Source: Thermoflavifilum thermophilum (GTDB taxonomy: Bacteria; Bacteroidota; Bacteroidia; Chitinophagales; Chitinophagaceae). Taken from it: a stretch of DNA of 64,000 nt. The notes under the pieces are model-generated. The model was not told the origin of the DNA. It saw only the letters and a list, made by a program, of their open reading frames with translations, and did no database searches. Where the stretch lies: NCBI RefSeq assembly GCF_900116565.1, contig NZ_FPCJ01000001.1, forward strand, positions 2,104,540 through 2,168,539, read 5' to 3'. The translations under genes were made by a program, and so were the position numbers. Below, piece by piece: positions 28,386 through 36,925 of the stretch (within the stretch, counting starts at the first letter, position 1; each line of letters opens with the position of its first letter).

Positions 28386-30338
28386 TTATTTCAAATACAC
28401 GTTGTTGCTTTCATCAATGTCGGCCATGCGTTTAGATGGATCAATCTGTACAGAACGGATTTGTGTAAAACTAATCGGCAGGTTGAATTCATATACAGGA
28501 TCCGTCCATCTCCAGGCAGGCAATACGGTGCGAGGTATTGCACGATTTTCCTGAGGTTTTGTACCAAACATTAAATCCAGCGGAATATAGATCAATTGTT
28601 GTTTTCCGTTTTGGAAGGTAATTAGCAAATCAATAGGCATGGGCATTTGTCCAATTCTTCTCAATACAATTCTTGTGGCATTGCCTTCGGGTTGTACCTG
28701 TTCAATAGCATAATCAATGGTTTTGGTGGTGTAAATCCAATATTCCAGATACCAATCCAGTTTCAGGCCGCTGGTTTGTTCGGCCACATGGATGAAATCA
28801 ATCGGCGTAGGATGTTTGAATCGCCATTGCCAGTAATAATTCAATAAGGTTTGATTGCGCAGGCTATCGCCGATGATATAGCCCAGTTGTTCCAGAAACA
28901 CCGCACCTTTTGAATAAGCATTCTGGCTGTAAGCGAAATTGGTTTCATAATGATCGGCATGGGTGGTCATCGGTTCTGCCAATCCGCTTTTTACCAATGC
29001 ATAATATCCTTTGTAGGAGCCTGATTCTCCGCGGGGTAAACTTGTATCCAGGCGTTGGAGGAAAGCTATTTTTTCTGATTCGTTTTGAAAGATGCTGTCT
29101 GCAAACTGATGATAGTAATAATAGCTCACCTTGCCTTCGGCCCAGGTGGTAAAGCCCTCGTCCATCCAGGGATAGAGCGATTCATTGGTGCCCAGCATCA
29201 TCTGATACCAGCTGTGCATCCATTCATGAAAAGCCGTACCCAGGCTGGGGCCCTTGATCAATGTGGCCATCGGATATTCCATGCCTCCATCACCTCCCTG
29301 AATAAAACTATATTGATGATAGGGATAAGGTCCGAAATGTTGTTCCATAAATGGCAATACACGCACAGCAGCTTTCAGCAGGTTTTGCCAGTCCTGATCT
29401 TTGGATGTGATCGGATCTTTTTTGTAAAACACGTGAATGGCTGTATGCGCAGCGTTATGAGCCGTATCTACCAGATGTACATAATCCGGATCGGCGGCCC
29501 ATACAAAATCGTGCACGTTAGGAGCCACGAAGTGCCAGGTCAGTTCATTGCCGGTTGCAGGTTTCACGCGGGTGCCCGGTCGCTCATATCCATAGCCAAT
29601 TTCATCCGGATTTTGCAAGTATCCGGTTGCCGCCACCACATAATGTTTATCCAGCGTAAGCCACACATCGTAATCGCCCCAAACGCCATAAAATTCGCGG
29701 CCCACATAAGGTGTAGGATGCCATCCCTGCTGATCATATTCACAAATTTTCGGGTACCACTGGCTCATGGAATAACGCACTCCTTCTGCATTATCGCGGC
29801 CACTGCGGCGGATTTGTATATTCACCTGTGTTTTGAAATCCACATCGAAAATAACTTGCTGATGGGGTAATATGGGCTTTGTTAAATGTACCTGTAAAAT
29901 AGTTTCTTTGGTTTCAAAAGGTTGGGCAATACCGTTCATGGTAATGTGCGTAACGCTGTCGTAGCCTATTTCATCGGGTTTTAGATGCGCAATTCGATCA
30001 CGCACCCGGCTATCCCAGTCGCGGATGGTATCGCCCTGAGGTGTTATTCCTAAAATCAATTTTCCCGCTTCCCGGCTACGTATGTCCATCATACTTCCGG
30101 GCTGAAATGCATTCCAGTATAAATGAAAAAATACCTGTTTTAAAGTATCTGGTGAATGATTCTCGTACACAATGTGTTCCTGTCCGGTAAGGCGATTGGT
30201 GTGTACATCCAGACGTGCATGTATGGTGTAATGTACACGTTGTTGCCAGTAATTGTTTTGAGCAAAAAGCGAAAAAGGGCATTCCCCCAAAAAGAAAAAA
30301 AGCAACCCAAACATCCTGTTTCTCATAAGATGTATCAT
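28386..30338 (-). CDS. M1-family zinc metallopeptidase, exported
   Basis: An aminopeptidase-N-like gluzincin of 650 residues. The N-terminus (MRNRMFGLLFFFLGECPFSL, cleavage near FAQ) is a signal peptide, so it acts in the periplasm or outside. The zinc site is HEWMH at residues 371-375, with the third ligand Glu394 in WMDEGFTTWAE. The substrate-binding GxMEN loop is represented by GGDGGMEYPMATL just upstream. The N-terminal beta-saddle (YTIHARLDVHTNRLTGQEHI) and a C-terminal helical part complete the fold. It begins 17 nt after the PepSY-like gene and is probably cotranscribed with it. Confidence 0.92.
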   Translation of the reverse strand: MIHLMRNRMFGLLFFFLGECPFSLFAQNNYWQQRVHYTIHARLDVHTNRLTGQEHIVYENHSPDTLKQVFFHLYWNAFQPGSMMDIRSREAGKLILGITPQGDTIRDWDSRVRDRIAHLKPDEIGYDSVTHITMNGIAQPFETKETILQVHLTKPILPHQQVIFDVDFKTQVNIQIRRSGRDNAEGVRYSMSQWYPKICEYDQQGWHPTPYVGREFYGVWGDYDVWLTLDKHYVVAATGYLQNPDEIGYGYERPGTRVKPATGNELTWHFVAPNVHDFVWAADPDYVHLVDTAHNAAHTAIHVFYKKDPITSKDQDWQNLLKAAVRVLPFMEQHFGPYPYHQYSFIQGGDGGMEYPMATLIKGPSLGTAFHEWMHSWYQMMLGTNESLYPWMDEGFTTWAEGKVSYYYYHQFADSIFQNESEKIAFLQRLDTSLPRGESGSYKGYYALVKSGLAEPMTTHADHYETNFAYSQNAYSKGAVFLEQLGYIIGDSLRNQTLLNYYWQWRFKHPTPIDFIHVAEQTSGLKLDWYLEYWIYTTKTIDYAIEQVQPEGNATRIVLRRIGQMPMPIDLLITFQNGKQQLIYIPLDLMFGTKPQENRAIPRTVLPAWRWTDPVYEFNLPISFTQIRSVQIDPSKRMADIDESNNVYLK

Positions 30339-30355
30339 TAGAAAAATGAGGATAA

Positions 30356-30814
30356 TCAGAGTGTGATATTGTCGTGCAGCAATCTGCCTTTGCTGTTAAA
30401 GTACAGGTTTTTCTTCTGGATGGCATTTTTCGATACACCAATCCGATATTCTATCGGTTTATCGGGTTGATACAGGATATATACTGATTCAATATCCCAA
30501 TCTGCATATTTGCTTTTATGAAATCCGTCCTGCACGGCTTCCGGCAATTCTGCAAAGCTTGATTCCTGCAACGTGGCTTGCCATTCGCCTTTATTGCTGA
30601 AGCGGGCTTTGTAATGCACATTTTTGATTTGAAAGCTTACATCTGTTTCTACCAGTTTATTTACAAATGTAGCTTCGCTGGCATCCGGATATTTTTCTTC
30701 AAATGCCTGTGTAACGGCATCAGGAATTTTTCCGATCTGAGCATAAGATGTATGTGCAATCATGCCAAACATAATCAAAGCAAAAAACCAGGTGTACCCA
30801 TACTTGCATTTCAT
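30356..30814 (-). CDS. PepSY-like domain secreted protein
   Basis: A 152-residue exported protein. The ATG at 30814 gives the signal peptide MKCKYGYTWFFALIMFGMIA with cleavage near TSYAQ. The open frame upstream is not needed. The mature part has two repeats of the pattern (L/I)PxAVxxxFxxxYPxAx...W..., seen at KIPDAVTQAFEEKYPDASEA and at ELPEAVQDGFHKSKYADWDI. This is typical of Bacteroidota PepSY-like (BLIP-like) proteins. PepSY domains are proposed to inhibit proteases, so its place just before an M1 peptidase gene is suggestive, but a functional link is inference. It has its own -7 box. Confidence 0.8.
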   Translation of the reverse strand: MKCKYGYTWFFALIMFGMIAHTSYAQIGKIPDAVTQAFEEKYPDASEATFVNKLVETDVSFQIKNVHYKARFSNKGEWQATLQESSFAELPEAVQDGFHKSKYADWDIESVYILYQPDKPIEYRIGVSKNAIQKKNLYFNSKGRLLHDNITL

Positions 30815-30835
30815 GATGATAGCAGATTTGAATTT

Positions 30836-30843
30836 CAAATTTA
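30836..30843 (-). promoter_or_regulatory. Bacteroidota -7 promoter element for the PepSY-like gene
   Basis: The minus strand reads TAAATTTG (TAnnTTTG), 21 nt upstream of the chosen ATG, which supports the shorter start. Confidence 0.5.
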
Positions 30844-30900
30844 CAGATTCCCGGATGATATTGATCATCCGCCCCATGGATTTACACAACTATCATTCAT

Positions 30901-31611
30901 TCAATCATGTGCGATGTGCTCATCAGTTGCAGGTTTTTCAGGATGTTGATTTCCTTCAATGACCAGCACATATTCACCGCGTATTTCTTTTTGCTGAAGT
31001 TGAGTAAATACTTCATGCAATGTGCCCCGCAGGTGTTCTTCAAATTTTTTCGATATTTCACGGCTTACGCAACATCGGCGGTTTTCACCCAGATGATGGA
31101 TGAGATCCTGCATGGTTTTCAGCAGGCGATGCGGTGATTCATACAAAATAAAAGTACTTGTTTCTTTGCTCAGTTGTTGCAAGAGTTGCGTTCTGCCTTT
31201 TTTTACTGGCAGAAAACCTTCAAAACAAAACCGATGCATAGGTAAGCCGCTGCAAACCAGGGCAGGCACAAATGCAGTGGGTCCGGGCAGGCATATCACC
31301 GGAATCCCGGCTGCAATGGCTTCGCGAACCAGCAAAAATCCTGGATCCGAAATGCCCGGAGTACCGGCATCGCTGAGCAAGGCCATGGTAGTGCCTTTTT
31401 TCATTTGCTCGACCAATGACTGCACAATGGCATGTTCGTTATGCTGATGATAAGCGCGTAGTGGTTTTTCAATCTGATAATGTTTGAGCAGAAAACCGGA
31501 GGTGCGGGTATCTTCAGCCAGGATAAGATCTACCTCCTGCAGTACACGCAGGGCGCGAAGCGTAATGTCTTCCAGATTGCCTACCGGTGTGGGTACAACA
31601 TACAGCTGCAT
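30901..31611 (-). CDS. rsmI: 16S rRNA (cytidine-1402-2'-O)-methyltransferase RsmI
   Basis: Methylates the 2'-OH of C1402 in the ribosomal decoding centre, using SAM. The 236 residues show the tetrapyrrole-methylase-like fold with VPTPVGNLEDITLRALRVL and AEDTRTSGFLLKHY at the N-terminus. LLSDAGTPGISDPGFLLV and VICLPGPTAFVPALVCSGLP follow, then the RsmI-specific ILYESPHRLLKTMQDL. Length is slightly short of E. coli RsmI but complete. It starts 3 nt after purS and belongs to the same leftward gene cluster. Confidence 0.96.
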   Translation of the reverse strand: MQLYVVPTPVGNLEDITLRALRVLQEVDLILAEDTRTSGFLLKHYQIEKPLRAYHQHNEHAIVQSLVEQMKKGTTMALLSDAGTPGISDPGFLLVREAIAAGIPVICLPGPTAFVPALVCSGLPMHRFCFEGFLPVKKGRTQLLQQLSKETSTFILYESPHRLLKTMQDLIHHLGENRRCCVSREISKKFEEHLRGTLHEVFTQLQQKEIRGEYVLVIEGNQHPEKPATDEHIAHD

Positions 31612-31614
31612 GAG

Positions 31615-31884
31615 TTATGAGGCTTGGCTATCGGGTGCAGGCACGATCTGAATATGCGCATATTCCATCACCGGATTGGCCAGCAATTGTTCACATGCCT
31701 GCTCTGCTATTTGCCGGGCTTCTGAAGCATCGGCCGATTCCAACGTGAGTTCTATATGTTTACCTATGCGTACATCTTCAGTCTGATTGAGGCCCAGCTG
31801 TTTCAATGCCGCCTGCACAGCCTTTCCCTGCGGATCCAGTAATTCCTTCAGCGGCATCACATCAATATGTGCAATGAATTTCAT
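31615..31884 (-). CDS. purS: Phosphoribosylformylglycinamidine synthase subunit PurS
   Basis: PurS is the small bridging subunit of the three-part FGAM synthase (PurLQS) of purine synthesis. The 89-residue product MKFIAHIDVMPLKELLDPQG starts with the usual first strand. IGKHIELTLESADASEARQI and the C-terminal LLANPVMEYAHIQIV match the family. The start ATG at 31884 overlaps the pssA stop as ATGA, and gives the correct length. A longer frame upstream lies inside pssA and is not used. No purL or purQ is in the window. Confidence 0.88.
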   Translation of the reverse strand: MKFIAHIDVMPLKELLDPQGKAVQAALKQLGLNQTEDVRIGKHIELTLESADASEARQIAEQACEQLLANPVMEYAHIQIVPAPDSQAS

Positions 31885-32648
31885 TCGGAAAGCAGTTGTT
31901 TTCTGGCCAGCAAAGATAACAGAATATACAGTACAAATCCGCCGATAATGGCAGCTGTGCCCAGCCAGATGATACCTGCCAGGAACAGCAGGATCCACAC
32001 ATAGCGATACCAGTTTTGTTTCCAGCCGAAATGGCTAAACTTGAATGAAAACATAGGAATGCGGCTGACCATCAGGTAACAGAGTAAAATGAGAATGGCA
32101 TATAAAATCCAGATGTTTTGCAGATAAGTGGATAGATGAAATGTATCTTTCAGCAACACAAGCGGGAAAGACGCTATCAGCAAACCAGCAGCGGGCGTGG
32201 GCAATCCGGTAAAATAATGCTGGCCGGATGATTGGATATTGAAACGCGCCAGCCGCCAGGCAGCAAAGCAGGGCAGCAGCAGGGTAAAGGCAAGATTGAT
32301 GATGCTCACATTGATGGCATCGGGCAATTGCATGTAGGCATTTTTCAAAAGCTGAAACAAAATCATGGCCGGTGCCACACCGAAAGTGACCACATCGGCA
32401 AGGGAATCCAGCTGCTTGCCCATCTCGGATGCAGCCTTCATCCACCGGGCTACCAATCCATCCGCAAAATCAAGAATCGCAGCCATGCCTATCAATACAG
32501 ATCCCCAGAACAGCGGCTCGGGGGCCGTAACCAGGTAATCCTGTCCGTTATAGCTGGAGATATAGCAGGGCGATTGAAGAATGAATACGAGCGATAGCGT
32601 ACCGCAGAACAGGTTTCCCAGCGTAAGCAAATTGGGTAATTGCTTCAT
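31881..32648 (-). CDS. pssA: CDP-diacylglycerol-serine O-phosphatidyltransferase
   Basis: Makes phosphatidylserine, the precursor of phosphatidylethanolamine, in the inner membrane. The 255-residue protein from ATG 32648 begins MKQLPNLLTLGNLFCG and has several hydrophobic spans. The CDP-alcohol phosphotransferase signature is complete: DGLVAR, then 8 residues, then GKQLDSLAD (D-G-x2-A-R-x8-G-x3-D-x3-D). An upstream ATG would add a tail that is not typical of the family. Its stop overlaps the purS start by 4 nt. pepP lies 65 nt upstream on the same strand. Confidence 0.93.
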   Translation of the reverse strand: MKQLPNLLTLGNLFCGTLSLVFILQSPCYISSYNGQDYLVTAPEPLFWGSVLIGMAAILDFADGLVARWMKAASEMGKQLDSLADVVTFGVAPAMILFQLLKNAYMQLPDAINVSIINLAFTLLLPCFAAWRLARFNIQSSGQHYFTGLPTPAAGLLIASFPLVLLKDTFHLSTYLQNIWILYAILILLCYLMVSRIPMFSFKFSHFGWKQNWYRYVWILLFLAGIIWLGTAAIIGGFVLYILLSLLARKQLLSE

Positions 32649-32713
32649 ACAGCCGGCAAGATAAGGGATAAATCCAGCATCTGCAACACCAGCAGCCGAT
32701 GCCGAAATGCGCA

Positions 32714-34003
32714 TCATTTACGCATCAGGCGTTCAATATCTTCGGCTTCTACCGGGATTTGCTGCATCAGATCTTCATTTCCGTTTTCCGTAATCAGGAT
32801 ATTGTTTTCAATGCGAATACCGATCTGTTCTTCTTCTACGTAAATGCCGGGCTCTACGGTGAGTACCATGCCGGGAATCAAAGGCTCGGTTTTGCTGCCC
32901 AGATCATGCACATCAATGCCCAGGAAATGGGAAATGCCGTGGTAAAGATATTTTTGATAGGCGCGGTTTTCCGGGTCTTCATTTTTGACATCGCTTTCTG
33001 TGAGCAGACCCGCTTTCAGGAACAGGCGGGTGGCTTCATCACCCAGCAGTTCGTGATAGCGGTGAAGGGTGATGCCGGGTTTCAGCAAGCCGATGGCATA
33101 TCGCTGCAATTGCAGACAGGTGTTGTACAACTCTTTTTGTCTGGCGGTGAAACGGCCGTTCACGGGCACCGTGCGGGTGAGATCGGCGCAGTAGCGTGCA
33201 TATTCGGCTCCGAAATCCATCAACACCAGCTCGCCGTCTTCGCATTCCTGATCATTGAACACATAATGCAAAACCCGGGCCCGGTCGCCACTGGCAATGA
33301 TGGAGCTGTAAGCCGGACCTGTAGCGCGGTTGCGAAGAAACTCATGCCAGATTTCAGCTTCAATTTCATATTCCATCACGCCCGGGCGGATGAATTGCAG
33401 CACGCGCAGGAATGCTTTATGGGTAATATCAATGGCTATGCGCATCAACTCAATTTCATAAGGCGTTTTTACCGAGCGCAGCCTGGCCAGGATACGAGCC
33501 GCCCGTTGAAAATCGTGAGCCGGATATTTTCGTCGCAGCTCTTCTGCATAACGATAATCGCGGGTGGGCAGCCAGCTGCGTTTGCGGTCGTTTTCATTGG
33601 TGTTGATGTAAATATGATCGGCCAGATGAATCCAGGCTTGCAGCAGGCCTTCTATCTGATCCAGCCAGATCACCGTCTGAATGCCTGAAATCTTGCGGGC
33701 TTCATCGGCCCGTAACCGATGACCATCCCATTTTTCCTTGAGCGGTTCGGGGCGGGCCAGCACCAATACTTCCCGGTATTTGGGATCGGGATGATCGGGA
33801 AACAAAATCAGCATCGTATCTTCTTGCTCAATGCCGCAAAGCCAGTACAAATCTGAGTTCTGCCGGAAAGGGTATAAAGCGTCGCCATTGGAAGGCATTT
33901 CATCATTGGAATGAAAAATGGCGATCGACATGGGCAACATGCGCGCCATGAAACGTTTGCGGTTGGTGATAAACAACTGTGGATTCACCGGAAGGTATTT
34001 CAT
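32714..34003 (-). CDS. pepP: Xaa-Pro aminopeptidase (M24B)
   Basis: Removes N-terminal residues that precede proline, a cytosolic two-metal enzyme. The 429 residues contain an N-terminal creatinase-like domain (PMSIAIFHSNDEMPSNGDAL, DLYWLCGIEQEDTMLIL). The pita-bread catalytic domain has the metal ligands Asp and Asp in VLMDFGAEYARYCADLTRT, His in YHGISHFLGIDVHD, Glu in LTVEPGIYVEEE and Glu in GIRIENNILIT. Start and length are normal. It has a -7 box and may lead the cluster pepP-pssA-purS-rsmI. Confidence 0.95.
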   Translation of the reverse strand: MKYLPVNPQLFITNRKRFMARMLPMSIAIFHSNDEMPSNGDALYPFRQNSDLYWLCGIEQEDTMLILFPDHPDPKYREVLVLARPEPLKEKWDGHRLRADEARKISGIQTVIWLDQIEGLLQAWIHLADHIYINTNENDRKRSWLPTRDYRYAEELRRKYPAHDFQRAARILARLRSVKTPYEIELMRIAIDITHKAFLRVLQFIRPGVMEYEIEAEIWHEFLRNRATGPAYSSIIASGDRARVLHYVFNDQECEDGELVLMDFGAEYARYCADLTRTVPVNGRFTARQKELYNTCLQLQRYAIGLLKPGITLHRYHELLGDEATRLFLKAGLLTESDVKNEDPENRAYQKYLYHGISHFLGIDVHDLGSKTEPLIPGMVLTVEPGIYVEEEQIGIRIENNILITENGNEDLMQQIPVEAEDIERLMRK

Positions 34004-34043
34004 GCCTGAGAGATTTAGGTGTATAAAATGATGCAGATGTATG

Positions 34044-34051
34044 CAAAACTA
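34044..34051 (-). promoter_or_regulatory. Bacteroidota -7 promoter element for pepP
   Basis: The minus strand reads TAGTTTTG (TAnnTTTG), 40 nt upstream of the pepP ATG. Possible promoter of the pepP-pssA-purS-rsmI cluster. Confidence 0.45.
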
Positions 34052-34137
34052 TGGCTTCTGCGGATGAGTTGTGTGCGGATGATTCAATCCCTTCAAAATA
34101 TTTCAGGCCAATGATGGTTTTTTTATTTCCGGTGAAA

Positions 34138-34145
34138 TAGATTTG
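34138..34145 (+). promoter_or_regulatory. Possible -7 promoter element for pckA
   Basis: TAGATTTG matches TAnnTTTG but sits 134 nt before the pckA ATG and has no -33 TTG. A weak candidate. Confidence 0.25.
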
Positions 34146-34279
34146 TTGAATCTTGTAAATAAACAACATGCAATTTTAGAATACATCAAAAATATGACCT
34201 CCAAAAAAGCTGCTGTTTTGAAATTTTCGAATATTCCTGCGAACTTAGCAACATTGGTCACTGCAAAATCTGAGTCTGC

Positions 34280-35890
34280 ATGCTTTCCAAAGACATGGGA
34301 ATGTCTTTCGATTTTGATCAGCAGGAGCCGTGGTTTCATGCGGCTCATGTGCATTATCAATTATCTCCTGAAGAGTTGATTCATCAGTCTCTGCAACGCG
34401 GCATGGGTGAGCTCGACGAAAGGGGGGCTTTAGTGGTGAGCACGGGTACCTACACCGGTCGTTGTCCGCAGCATCGCTATATTGTGCGGGATGCGTTCAC
34501 TGCAGCACAGGTTGATTGGAACACCATCAATCAACCCATGGATGAAGATGTATTTGAGGTGTTTTTGCAAGAAGTATTGGCATATCTGGAGGGTCGCGAG
34601 TTGTGGGTGCGGGATGCCTGGATAGGTGCCAGCCAGCAATGGCGCCAGCGCCTGCGTGTGGTGAGTGAACTGCCGTGGGCCGATTTGTTTGTGCATCATT
34701 TGTTTTTGCCGCGCAGCTCAGATTTGCATGATGCCTATGACTGGCTGGTGTTGCACGTACCTCATTTTACCAGGCCTGCCTGTCCGGCGGGCAGGCCTAC
34801 TGATCACGCCCAACAGCCCTGCATTGCCCTGCATTTTACCCGAAAGCTGATCCTTATTTCCGGTACGGCTTATACCGGCGAAATCAAAAAAGCTGTTTTC
34901 ACGGCCATGAATTATGCCTTGCCGCAGCAGGGCGTGCTTACCATGCATTGTTCGGCCAATATGGATGAACAGGGTCAATCGGCCTTATTTTTCGGCCTCA
35001 GCGGCACGGGCAAAACTACCCTAAGCTGTACGGCCGACCGCAGGCTGATTGGCGATGATGAACATGGATGGGATGAAACGGGTATTTTCAACCTCGAGGG
35101 AGGCTGTTATGCCAAATGCATTCATTTGAATCCCGATACCGAACCTGTGATTGCAGCTGCGATAGGCGAGGGCACGCTGGTGGAAAATATGCGTTTTTAC
35201 CCCGGTACCAAACGCCTGAATTTTGAAGATCAAAGCATCACGGAGAATATCCGCGCAGCTTTTCCGTTAACCCGGGTTCCCCATCATGTGGAAGACCACT
35301 GTGGACCTGCGCCGCGGTGGATTTTCTTTCTCACCTGCGATGCCCATGGTGTGCTCCCGCCAGTAGCCAGGCTCACCGTGCCCCAGGCCATTTATCAGTT
35401 TTTATCGGGCTATACGGCAAAAGTGGCGGGTACCGAAACCGGCGTGCTTTCACCCAAAGCCACGTTCAGTACTTGTTTTGGTGCACCTTTCATGCCTTTG
35501 CATCCTACAGTGTATGCCCGCATGCTGCAGGAAAAAATTCAACACCACAGCGTGTCATGCTGGCTCATCAACACCGGATGGATGGGCGGTCCCTATGGCG
35601 TGGGGCAACGCATTCCATTGCCCATTACGAGAGGAATTCTGTCGGCCATCTTTGCCGGAAAGCTAAATGATGCATGTTTTGAAGCCCATCCGGTTTTTGG
35701 CTTCATGGTGCCCCGGCATTGTCCGGGCGTGCCCGATAGCTGGCTGCAACCGGGCGGCAGCTGGGATGATCCCCTGGCTTATGCACAGGCTTCTGCTCAG
35801 CTGGCACGTGCTTTTCAACAAAATTTTCAGCGCTTCGCTAATCAAGTGCCCGAAAAAATCCTGCAGGCGGGGCCGATTTCGCGCTTCTAA
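34280..35890 (+). CDS. pckA: Phosphoenolpyruvate carboxykinase (ATP)
   Basis: Converts oxaloacetate plus ATP to phosphoenolpyruvate and CO2, the entry step of gluconeogenesis. The 536 residues carry the P-loop GLSGTGKTTLS, the metal site RRLIGDDEHGWDETG-like run (here beginning DRRLIGDDEHGW), LEGGCYAKCIHL, and FLSGYTAKVAGTETG. Length is close to the family norm. Odd point: a surface loop near residue 170 is about 5-6 residues longer than in relatives I recall, and it is encoded by a 27-nt inverted repeat (see the repeat at 34772). The reading frame is kept. The start ATG at 34280 is the first plausible one; Met6 is an alternative. Confidence 0.94.
   Translation: MLSKDMGMSFDFDQQEPWFHAAHVHYQLSPEELIHQSLQRGMGELDERGALVVSTGTYTGRCPQHRYIVRDAFTAAQVDWNTINQPMDEDVFEVFLQEVLAYLEGRELWVRDAWIGASQQWRQRLRVVSELPWADLFVHHLFLPRSSDLHDAYDWLVLHVPHFTRPACPAGRPTDHAQQPCIALHFTRKLILISGTAYTGEIKKAVFTAMNYALPQQGVLTMHCSANMDEQGQSALFFGLSGTGKTTLSCTADRRLIGDDEHGWDETGIFNLEGGCYAKCIHLNPDTEPVIAAAIGEGTLVENMRFYPGTKRLNFEDQSITENIRAAFPLTRVPHHVEDHCGPAPRWIFFLTCDAHGVLPPVARLTVPQAIYQFLSGYTAKVAGTETGVLSPKATFSTCFGAPFMPLHPTVYARMLQEKIQHHSVSCWLINTGWMGGPYGVGQRIPLPITRGILSAIFAGKLNDACFEAHPVFGFMVPRHCPGVPDSWLQPGGSWDDPLAYAQASAQLARAFQQNFQRFANQVPEKILQAGPISRF
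34772..34798. repeat. REP-like palindrome inside pckA
   Basis: AGGCCTGCC and GGCAGGCCT form a perfect 9-bp inverted repeat around a 9-nt GC-rich loop. It encodes Arg-Pro-Ala-Cys-Pro-Ala-Gly-Arg-Pro-Thr in frame, in a loop that is poorly conserved in PEPCK. No second copy was noticed in the window. Confidence 0.65.
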
Positions 35891-36001
35891 TCATTCTGCA
35901 TGATCCATCCCTTCATTCAGATGTACCACCGGGGCCAGAAATCCCGGTAAATAGCTGATAGCGTTGGGTGGCGCATCTGCAGCGATTTGCGGGTGCTTCC
36001 G

Positions 36002-36009
36002 TATCTTTG
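36002..36009 (+). promoter_or_regulatory. -7 promoter element abutting the folD start
   Basis: TATCTTTG matches TAnnTTTG and ends only 3 nt before the folD ATG. If used, transcription would start at or just inside the start codon, giving a leaderless mRNA. Confidence 0.5.
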
Positions 36010-36012
36010 CGC

Positions 36013-36915
36013 ATGCAATTACTCGACGGTCGTATTGCCTCGCAGGCCATCCAGCAACAGTTAGCGGAACAATGGCAATCGCAACGTAATTTGTTCAGGC
36101 GTCCGCCACATCTGGCCTGCATTCTTGTGGGCCATCATCCGCCCAGCGAAACCTATGTGGCTTCCAAGATCAAAGCCTGTGCGCAGGTGGGTTTTCAAAG
36201 CAGTCTGATTCGTTTTCCGGAAACGATATCTGCACATGAATTGTTGAAAAAAATCCACGAACTCAATGCCGATGCAGGTGTAGATGGCATTCTGGTGCAG
36301 CTGCCTTTGCCCGCGCATATCAACGAACAGCAGGTCATTGAAGCCATTGATCCCGATAAAGACGTGGATGGCTTTCATCCAGTGAATATGGGCCGGCTCG
36401 CCAACGGGTTGCCTGGCTTTGTGCCGGCTACGCCAAAAGGGATTATGCTGTTGCTGGCGCATTACCGGATTCCAACACGGGGGCTGCATGCGGTGGTCAT
36501 AGGCCGCAGTCATATTGTGGGTACACCGGTGAGCCTGCTGCTGAGCCGCAATGCCGAGCCCGGCAATTGCACGGTTACGCTGTGTCATTCACAGACGCGC
36601 AACCTGCCGGAGCTCACCCGCCAGGCTGATCTGATCGTGGCTGCGCTCGGCAGACCGGCTTTCCTGAAAGCTGATATGGTGAAAGAGGGAGTGATTGTGG
36701 TGGATGTAGGCATTAACCGGGTGCCCGATACATCGAAAAAATCGGGTTTTCGCCTGGTGGGCGATGTGGATTTCGAACAGGTGGCACCCCGCTGCAGCTA
36801 CATCACACCGGTGCCGGGTGGTGTGGGACCCATGACCATTGCGGCTTTGCTGAGCAATACCTACCAGGCTGCCCAATTGCATGCCGAACGAGCCCGATCG
36901 CGGGTTTCATCCTAA
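36013..36915 (+). CDS. folD: Methylenetetrahydrofolate dehydrogenase / cyclohydrolase
   Basis: Interconverts 5,10-methylene-, methenyl- and 10-formyl-tetrahydrofolate with NADP. The 300-residue protein from ATG 36013 starts MQLLDGRIASQAIQQQLAEQ. It shows the catalytic Tyr and Lys in SETYVASKIKAC, VDGILVQLPLPAHI, DKDVDGFHPVNMGRL and the Rossmann segment GLHAVVIGRSHIVGTPVSLL. The C-terminal TPVPGGVGPMTIAALLSNT completes it. A longer frame begins upstream at 35968, but the -7 box lies inside that extension, so the shorter start is preferred. queE follows immediately. Confidence 0.96.
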   Translation: MQLLDGRIASQAIQQQLAEQWQSQRNLFRRPPHLACILVGHHPPSETYVASKIKACAQVGFQSSLIRFPETISAHELLKKIHELNADAGVDGILVQLPLPAHINEQQVIEAIDPDKDVDGFHPVNMGRLANGLPGFVPATPKGIMLLLAHYRIPTRGLHAVVIGRSHIVGTPVSLLLSRNAEPGNCTVTLCHSQTRNLPELTRQADLIVAALGRPAFLKADMVKEGVIVVDVGINRVPDTSKKSGFRLVGDVDFEQVAPRCSYITPVPGGVGPMTIAALLSNTYQAAQLHAERARSRVSS

Positions 36916-36920
36916 CTTTG
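36913..36920 (+). promoter_or_regulatory. -7 promoter element abutting the queE start
   Basis: TAACTTTG matches TAnnTTTG, overlaps the folD stop codon and ends 5 nt before the chosen queE ATG. It would give a leaderless or nearly leaderless transcript. Confidence 0.45.
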
Positions 36921-36925
36921 CAGAA

